DNA from: Gymnopilus junonius
Taxonomy: Eukaryota > Basidiomycota > Agaricomycetes > Agaricales > Galerinaceae
DNA length: 64,000 nt
Assembly (NCBI GenBank): GCA_015501075.1
Contig: JADNYJ010000167.1
Location: forward strand, 18,109-82,108
Direction of reading: 5' to 3'
This document shows positions 57,563 through 64,000 of the stretch, piece after piece. The position numbers and the translations under genes are program-made. Numbering within the stretch: the stretch's first letter is position 1; every line of letters begins with the position of its first letter. The notes below the pieces were generated by a model that was given only the letters and a program-made list of their open reading frames with translations, was not told where the DNA came from and did no database searches.

Positions 57563-57696
57563 TTATGAAGTGGAATAATCTCTGATAACTTGCTGATTGC
57601 TCGCTGATAACTCATGAATATCTCTCGAAGTGAACCTCTGTAAGTTTGTAAACTTTCATCACCTTATAGGTAATTAATCTGGCACGAATATCTAGG

Positions 57697-58137
57697 ATGT
57701 GCCTCCAGAAGGTTTTTCTCCCGGGTCTCTTATATTGCCGGTTTTGCACAGGCTCGCTCACCGCATGCTGGACTTCTGATTCCATTGGACTCCAAATCAG
57801 GTTTCCTGGTTCACATTTGTATCGACAGAAATACGTCTCCATTGTGGCAGTATCAATCTCGAAAGCAGAACATCTCAGGCGACATGTTTATGACCTCCCT
57901 TCTCCGAATACACAATACAATGATCGTACCATCACCAAAGAACAACTGCAAGAAGCTGCAAGGTCTATTGCAGCTCCTTCCAATGATCAATTCAGTGAAT
58001 GCCTGCCTTGGGTTCTTTCCGTTGTGCAGAAACTGCACGACATAGGACTATTGAACCTGATTGATACAGATGGACTGGCGAAGGAATTTGAGGAATTTGC
58101 AGCACATCAGAAGAATTCCATCCCCTTCACCTTTTAA
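57697..58137 (+). CDS. Hypothetical fungal protein, head-to-head paralogue
   Basis: A 146-codon frame ends in the shared block SECLPWVLSVVQKLHDIGLL and LAKEFEEFAAHQKNS. The N-terminal part (FPGSHLYRQKYVSIVAVSIS) is less conserved, and an upstream exon is likely, because family members are longer. It lies 134 bases from the start of the minus-strand paralogue, an arrangement suggesting an inverted duplication. It appears open, but the shortened C-terminus (ending NSIPFTF, lacking the NYANRSLFPNV equivalent) hints at truncation. Confidence 0.5.
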   Translation: MCLQKVFLPGLLYCRFCTGSLTACWTSDSIGLQIRFPGSHLYRQKYVSIVAVSISKAEHLRRHVYDLPSPNTQYNDRTITKEQLQEAARSIAAPSNDQFSECLPWVLSVVQKLHDIGLLNLIDTDGLAKEFEEFAAHQKNSIPFTF

Positions 58138-58344
58138 TACTTATACTTTCTAGTCACTTTTGACCACTTATCCTTTCGGTACTTACACTTCAGACTCACT
58201 TTTTATCACTTGCACTTTGTAGACCACATATTTTACCAACTATAGTCTTATCTTTCTGTTCTTTTATTACTTGTGTCACTTCGAGGGTCCCATAACGTTC
58301 TGCGGTGGGTAATAGCCGAAATCTACGAAGTCCACTCATACGCA

Positions 58345-58412
58345 GTACTCGAGACTCGAACATGCATTCCAATCAAAAAAGACAGTGCTGCTTACCATTG
58401 AGCTACAACGGC
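58345..58412 (-). ncRNA. tRNA-like sequence with Pol III A and B box matches, degenerate
   Basis: On the minus strand the sequence starts GCCGTTGTAGCTCAATGGTA, matching a tRNA 5' end and A box, and continues to ATGTTCGAGTCTCG, a B-box and T-loop match, at about the right distance. The D and anticodon stems pair poorly and the acceptor ends are not complementary, so it is not a working tRNA. It could be a decayed tRNA gene or the head of a tRNA-derived SINE. Confidence 0.35.
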
Positions 58413-58525
58413 TTATATTTAAGGCGCACGTTGGTCACCTAAACCTGTGACCGCTATCATGAAGATCTAATCGGAACGGAAGGCTTGAAACTTCGACTCT
58501 CACCACCATCTTCACTCACCACCCC

Positions 58526-59399
58526 ATGCTTGGCATGCCATGCCCGACCATCGAAGAACCCTCATCGGAGGTCATTGAGAGCTCCCAGCTCGAGGAAATA
58601 GAGGTGACATCGTGTTCACATTAAATACTTACTATCACTAATGAACATTTTTTCAGTTGGCAATACCTTCGACACCCCTCAAAATGTGCGCTCTCGCTAT
58701 GCTGAGACGTGGGTTGCAACTGGCATGGCCCCAGAAACTTTTCGTCAGCCGACTGCCACCGTTCCGAACATCCCCAAGGTTGCGAGTGAGGAGCAAGCTG
58801 ACGACCTTTCAGTAGTGAGTCCGTGCCACTTGCATGCAATTTTTTCACTCACCGTTCTCTTCAGACCGAGTCCGAATCAACTATCATGCAATATCCTCAT
58901 GAGCCTTTCCTACCCAGCCACAACAGACTCGAGGGATACTTGGAGTTCTATGAGAAGATCGAAAACCCCACCATCTGGGAACTCAATAGGCTCGAATACT
59001 TGTACAGGGTCAAAGCTGCGAGGGAGAAGCAGAAGGCTGAGCTGGAGAACACGCTGCCCACCCGGACTTCAAACACGCTGCCGTCTTCGCCTAAACTTTC
59101 ACCGACAAAAAGAGCTCTGCTCCCCTTCTTTGGAGTCTCTCCCTCCTTCAGAAGATCCGCTGGAGGCTCTCAATCTACCTGAAGACTTCGTGGATACATG
59201 GCTTCGAGCGTATGGCCTTACGCGAGCACATTTCTTTTTCCTTCCTCCCGATCCGCGACCCTCTCTCTCAAACCCACGACTTTATTTGTATGCTGCACTA
59301 CGCAAGCTGAAAGCCGACTTTGATGCATCTGTCATTAGTCGGGATAAGTCTTACTCTCGAGTGTGTAATCCGTCTTATTTTCCATTGCTTGCAAACTAA
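58526..59399 (+). CDS. Hypothetical protein, possibly damaged
   Basis: A first exon probably starts at 58526 (MLGMPCPTIEEPSSEVIESS). It is followed after an intron by TFDTPQNVRSRYAETWVATG and VPNIPKVASEEQADDLS, and then by the exon TESESTIMQYPHEPFLPSHN with GYLEFYEKIENPTIWELNRL and RVKAAREKQKAELENTLPT. The frame then stops at 59182, while a second frame runs on through LNLPEDFVDTWLRAYGLTRA and LYLYAALRKLKADFDASVIS to 59399. This implies either one more intron or a frameshift near 59100-59150. I do not recognise the family; coiled-coil-like charged sequence is prominent. The gene is close to the 3' end of the Plavaka element and could be repeat-associated. Confidence 0.42.
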
Positions 59400-59604
59400 T
59401 CTACTTGAACTTGAATAGTTGAATTTTTCCCCACCACGACCTATCTCTCAACCCCCACATCAGCCTCGGTGGCACCTCATGGCAGCTCAAGCAGTGCAAA
59501 AAGCAGGGACAATAGCGCGGCATATACATGCCTTTCAGGATGCTTGTACTTACCTCGAACGTCGTCGTCGTTACTACTTAAAATTGTCTCGCCAACTGGA
59601 TTGA

Positions 59605-62600
59605 TTAGAATGCAATTTCGTGTGCATGATGGTCTGCATATTTATTTACATAAAATGATTGAAACGAGTCAAGGGACTTTGAATGGTCAAAGCCATGGCG
59701 AGGGATACGCTGAGAGCCGCTAACCCCAATCAGATGCACTGCTCGAAAAATGGAATCCACCGGAATCACTGTGAGCACAGGCTTCTGATGCCTGTCAAAA
59801 TCTGGCTTTACCTTCCACATTCCGGTGACAGGATCGGGCCCATTTCCGACATGAGAGAACCAATGCACAAGGGCGCAAGGGTAAGTCTCACCATCATGCT
59901 GCACGGAAAAGAACACACGGACATGCGCCACGTTCAAGCCATGGAAGCCTGGCTCATCAGAGTCGGCATTGCCCACAAACACACAGTCATAACGTGGAGG
60001 GCCACCATACCAACTCCGCATAGCGCGGATCTGCTCCTGATGCATCCCGCCAATCCCAGAAAGGTCGCTTGGAGCATAATAGACAGCGTGAGCAGAGTTG
60101 AAGAGCTGCAATGGACCGTTGATAGTCGTAGTGAATCCGTTGGTGCTTGGGAGCCGGGAACAGTCGCTTCAGGGTTCAGAACATCATAGAGGTAACGGCG
60201 AGTAAGTTCAGGCAGCCGCCCTTGATGAACATGCCGAGCAAACTGATAAATATCTCTGGGGACCTTCTGCACTGCAAACAAGTGAGCAGAGTATCGCAAA
60301 TTATTAACACATCAGACATACTTACCTGAGGTTTTCGCCAACTTTACTTCTGACTGTGACAATGGCTCCTCAACTGCTCCAAAGTCCATCTGCTCATCGT
60401 CGTCTGGCATTGGCGGTGGCAGTGGAGGAGCTGTCATCGCTGCTGCAACCAATTCTTCTTCTCCAAGAAGGTGATCAGGAAGCCCTGACCCACGAAGCAT
60501 CCCACGAGAAGAGAAGTCGATGCGTGCTGCTGCCAACTTGTCTAACCGCTGATTTGTAATGAGCATTTGACCAAGAGGTTTGTTGCGATTTGAGCATCGG
60601 TAGGGTTTCTTGACTGCCTTGATATGTTTGTTTTCCATGATTGATGAACATATACCATTGGGTGCGCCGTAGAGCTCGATAGAACGGCGGTAGTGAGTGA
60701 GAGAGTGTTGGCGAGGGAGTGAAAATCCGTCTGGCCGCACACAACGGAAAGCCTCGCGGTTTTGGTGGAAGTCTGACAGGGCAGCATCTATCTCGCCCAG
60801 CGTGTCGTCGTCAATGACATCACGACGAACGAGGTAGCAAAACTCAATGAGGTTTGCGATCGCCTTCACCATTTGATCCGGTAAATGTCCAGCGATAGCA
60901 GGAAGATACACCTGCAAGATAGTCAGTATTAATCAGTTATGTTGACAGAACGACGCACCTTCATGAGACCCTTTGAGTCATTACCTGTCCATTGTTTGAA
61001 GCCACGTCCTTCATGGAAATGGCGAAGCCCAGGAAAAGGGGGAGCACAAGCAATCCTTTATGAGTTTGAGAACTTAAACATATCTCATATTATTGTCATT
61101 ACGCACCGTCTGTCGATGTCTGCAATAATTGCCTCTGCTTCCTTTGGATTCCCTTCGCATAAAACATCCCATATGAAGCTCTCCACCCAATCAACCAGAT
61201 GGTCTTTGAACATCCCCTTGATAACCTGATGGAGGAGATCTGGCGTCAGGAGCTCGTGGATGTCAGCTCGTGGAAATAATTTCATAAATGGCTGTGAACG
61301 ACGAACTGGTCAGATGTTGACGGAATCGGAAGCAAAAAATTGCCGCACCAATAAATCCCCCACGATACCATACTCATCCCACAGTTCCTTTAGCGTACAT
61401 CCATCTAGGAGTGTATCAGTATGTTCATGTGATCAGCGGGTGCCCCCGGATCGTCTAGATTGTTCGGCAGTGATGTGCATCTAGACAGAGTTGACAAGTC
61501 AAGCAAGGAAACTATTGACTTAAATGGTACGTACTTTGGACACCAGCCTTGAATGATGCATGCCAGCAATGCCTGTTCAGGATAGTCGGCAATGTAAGGT
61601 CCCAGACCATAGATGACTTTGTGGTAATGACCATCGCCACAGAGAGTGAGTTTCGGCTTGCTCATATGAGGCCGTAGTGACCGCAAGATATGCTCGAGAG
61701 ATGTGTGGAACAACTGTCGGTGAAATTTTCGAAATTGGGGATCATTTGCATATTCTCACGATGCTGTGAAAATATATATAACTCAGCTTGACATTCAAAC
61801 AATTGGATATAGCAATATATGTGCACCTTTAGGAATTGCGAGAAAGCCAACCAGAGCAACAGCATTCTTGTGTGCACGCCGAACGGAATTATGAATGTTT
61901 CCGAGTGAGGTGTAAAGAGGATAGAAGTCGGTTTGGCCAGTGGCGACCAAGACCGTCATTTTGTCACTGCCCAAGATCACCAGGAAAACATTGCACCATG
62001 GCAGTCCTTGTCTTGAGCTATGATATTCTACCATTGGTGTGAGCATTATGAAGAGCGAAAAGAAATTGAAATACACACCGCTTGTTCCCAAGCCCACTTT
62101 CCTGACATGACATTCTTATAGCACCGCTTGCCATCTTTGGTGACAATCTTGGGGCCATAATCGATCTTGCCATTGAATTCTGGGTTGCCAATCATACCCT
62201 CGAGGATATTCAATGGGTGCGATACCATACCTCATACCCTGTGTCATCCAGACTGGCGGTTTTCCATCAGCAGCGGGAGTCTTAGTACCATCATAGTTGA
62301 TGGTGAAAGAGCTCCATGGTGTATCGCCTTGGATGGAATCGATCTTTTCGTAAACTTCCATATGCTTGATGGCTGGTGGTGGTTGGTCAGGATACAGAGC
62401 GGTCAGAATGTGAAAGAGCTGGTCAATTTTATTCACGCTAATCTGAGTCTCGGTGTAAATCCACTCGGAGAGTTCGAACTCAGGCTCGACTGTCGAATGG
62501 GAAGTAATCTTGTGGGTCCTGAGGAGGTGGGGTTGCAGGCCGGTCGCCAGGTTCGAGTTCATAGCCTTCAACATCGCAAGGGCTGCCTAGAAGGGGGAAT

Positions 62601-63055
62601 TAGTAAATGAAGAACCTGAGGATTGAATTCAAATATGAACCATCAATCCATGGGTGCTTCTCAATGTGAACGCCTGTGGAATTCACCCGCGGACCTGGGT
62701 AAGGGCGCTGAGGTGATCCTAGTGGGGTTCTTTGACGACGTGCTGAAGAAGGGCTCGAAGAGCTTGGAGAGGAAGATGTCGGAGGGTTCTGGGCTGGAGT
62801 GTGTGGTGGTGAACCAAAAGAATCCAGAGACCTGCCATGAGGAGTCTGAGGAAGATCAGGCCCTGGAGATGAAGGGGAACAAGGCTGTGGTTGAATAGGT
62901 GGCTCTGGAGTTTTGGGACGAAGGTCTTCAGGAATTGTATGCTTCATTTCATAGTGACGAGTAATTCCTCTGGCATGTTGACATCTTCTTGCAGCCAGGA
63001 AAAGGGCACGCAAAGGCCTTCGGTGCTGATGCTCTGCAGTCTTTGGGCGGGCCAT
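59605..63055 (-). pseudogene. Plavaka transposase, nearly full length
   Basis: The minus strand encodes a Plavaka-type transposase of the CACTA-related group common in basidiomycetes. It starts near 63055 with a degenerate C2H2-like segment (ARGITRHYEMKH) and a Pro/Ser-rich linker. The body includes IYTETQISVNKIDQLF (about 62475-62430), TINYDGTKTPAADGKPPVW, GPKIVTKDGKRCYKNVMSG, then SDKMTVLVATGQTDFYPLYT and VRRAHKNAVALVGFLAIPK (61970-61830). LCGDGHYHKVIYGLGPYIAD follows (61645-61590), then RADIHELLTPDLLHQVIKGM (61270-61215), VYLPAIAGHLPDQMVKAIAN and SIELYGAPNGICSSIMENKH (60917-60610). The C-terminal part ends PRYDCVFVGNADSDEPGF, ALVHWFSHVG and QSFYVNKYADHHAHEIAF. Asp residues in SDK and CGDG are candidate catalytic residues. 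A one-base frameshift near 60135 and breaks near 61300 and 62230 inactivate it, but CpG is well kept, so it is young. Confidence 0.85.
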
Positions 63056-63177
63056 TGTCGATGAAAGAGACAGAAAAGAAAGAAGAAAGACGACGTTCTA
63101 TTATCAATAAAGACAGTAAAGGGGACTCGATCGTTGTGACTAGTGGCGATCATTGCAAAGGTGTTTGTTTGTACAAA

Positions 63178-64000
63178 CATGAGCGAGATCGACAGAAATT
63201 TTCTTTCCTCTTCCTGCCACAGCTCACCTTCCACAGCGCACTTTCTGCAGCTGGACATCTTCCATGGCGGCTTCCAAGACCGTCAGGCGAATCAAGGGCG
63301 TGGTCGTGGAGGTCGTGGTCATGGTCGTGGTGGAATATCAGGGCCTGCATCCTTCAAAGGAAAGAAATCTGTTGACATGATCATAGTAAGCACAACAAAA
63401 ATTTTTATTGTTATGACGATGACTCACCTGCGACCGCAGGCAAACCAACAGCTGAGCTCAAGCCCAAGGCTGCCGCTGGGACAGAGAGGTCAACACAGCC
63501 TCTGAGGAAAAAAGCTCTGTTATCTCGACTGATAGTAAGCCCCACAATATCTTTTTTGATGCTAGGATGACTCACTTAAAACTGTAGGCAAGCCCACTGC
63601 CGACACCCTGCCGAAGGCTGCTGCTGGCAATGCAGAAGGGGCTGAGAAACCACGCTTCCATACCAACCGTGATTCTCATCCTGGTAAGCCAGATGTATCA
63701 AAGCCAAGACGTTCCAGTGAAGAAGTAGCTGCCGAACGCGAAGAGAAACAACGCCAAGCTGAGAAGGCAAAGGAGCGGCGTGAGCAGGCCCTTATCGACG
63801 ATGCCGCCAACATTGAAGACAAAATGGTTGAGGCTGACTGGGCTCTCGCGCAGAGCAAGGGAGCTACTCCAGCCAGATTACCAGAATGACAGCGCAGCAC
63901 CCGACCAAAGCCAGAGCCAGTGCCGCGAGCAGGTGAGACTATTAATTTTGCATGAGAATATGTAATGATGAGTTTTGCAAGATTTGATATGCACCTGGCA
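63178..64000 (+). CDS. Gly/Arg-rich protein, 5' part (runs off right edge)
   Basis: Plus-strand exons separated by short introns read through a Gly/Arg-rich stretch (QGRGRGGRGHGRGGISGPA; 63290-63355), KGKKSVDM, then GKPTAELKPKAAAGTERSTQ (63440-63500), GKPTADTLPKAAAGNAEGAE (63587-63645) and a charged coiled-coil segment (SEEVAAEREEKQRQAEKAKE; 63715-63780). The start at 63178 is tentative. The repeated GKPTA...PKAAAG units show internal duplication by exon copying. RGG-type repeats suggest nucleic-acid binding. I recall similar modular proteins beside agaricomycete transposons, but no function. The stop at 63886 in one frame may belong to an intron; the 3' end is beyond the window. Confidence 0.42.
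63294..63336 (+). repeat. CGTGGTCGTGGAGG simple repeat coding for RG/GG
   Basis: Six-base CGTGGT/CGTGGA units coding for RG and GG dipeptides are visible. It is a short coding minisatellite. Confidence 0.7.

Noticed and set aside
1..64000. CRISPR arrays, rRNA genes, bacterial-type operons or an intact viral genome
   Set aside because: No regularly spaced repeats, rRNA signatures or tightly packed same-strand bacterial genes were found; retroelement pieces are ordinary fungal LTR elements.

Overview
The window is nuclear DNA of a filamentous basidiomycete, most probably a mushroom-forming agaricomycete. Host genes carry many short GT-AG introns (about 50-110 bases). The repeat families are typical of that group: a Plavaka transposase, CACTA-like and other large DDE-type transposases, crypton/DIRS-type tyrosine recombinases, Ty3/gypsy and Ty1/copia fragments. 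There is no sign of bacterial operons, CRISPR arrays or an organellar genome.

Layout. 1-10 kb is a gene island: the 5' part of eIF3g (minus strand), a nine-exon GPI-anchored pepsin-like aspartic peptidase, and an eleven-exon secreted ferritin-like (Rds1-type) gene. A broken tandem duplicate of the last, promoter included, lies at 10.3-11 kb. From about 12 kb to 57 kb the window is a repeat graveyard interrupted by one apparently intact host-like gene, an HNH-nuclease family protein at 19.0-20.3 kb. The graveyard holds, in order: a Ty3/gypsy pol remnant (minus); an LTR-like repeat (copy 1); a 746-bp hAT-like non-autonomous element; a 213-bp palindromic MITE; a large CACTA-like transposase pseudogene with a TA-flanked MITE inside it; several repeat-associated protein families of unknown function; LTR-like copy 2 with a second MITE of the same family; a tyrosine-recombinase fragment; a zinc-finger DDE-type transposase remnant; a convergent pair formed by a GCR1-like DNA-binding gene and a tyrosine recombinase; an XPG/FEN-like nuclease pseudogene; a 616-bp hAT-like element; and abutting gypsy and copia fragments ending in one copia LTR. 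From 57 kb on, sequence is richer in CpG again: two head-to-head paralogous hypothetical genes, another hypothetical gene, a nearly full-length Plavaka transposase (minus), and the start of a Gly/Arg-rich gene running off the right edge.

Working together. There is no metabolic cluster. The story is of nested insertion and decay: elements with clear target-site duplications sit within older elements, and several inactivating changes in the graveyard are C-to-T or G-to-A changes at CpG. One insertion can be proved inside the window, because LTR-like copy 1 preserves the empty site of the MITE sitting in copy 2. Exon boundaries given for the host genes were worked out by hand from splice signals and reading frame. 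Family names for transposon proteins rest on remembered family patterns, not on a search.
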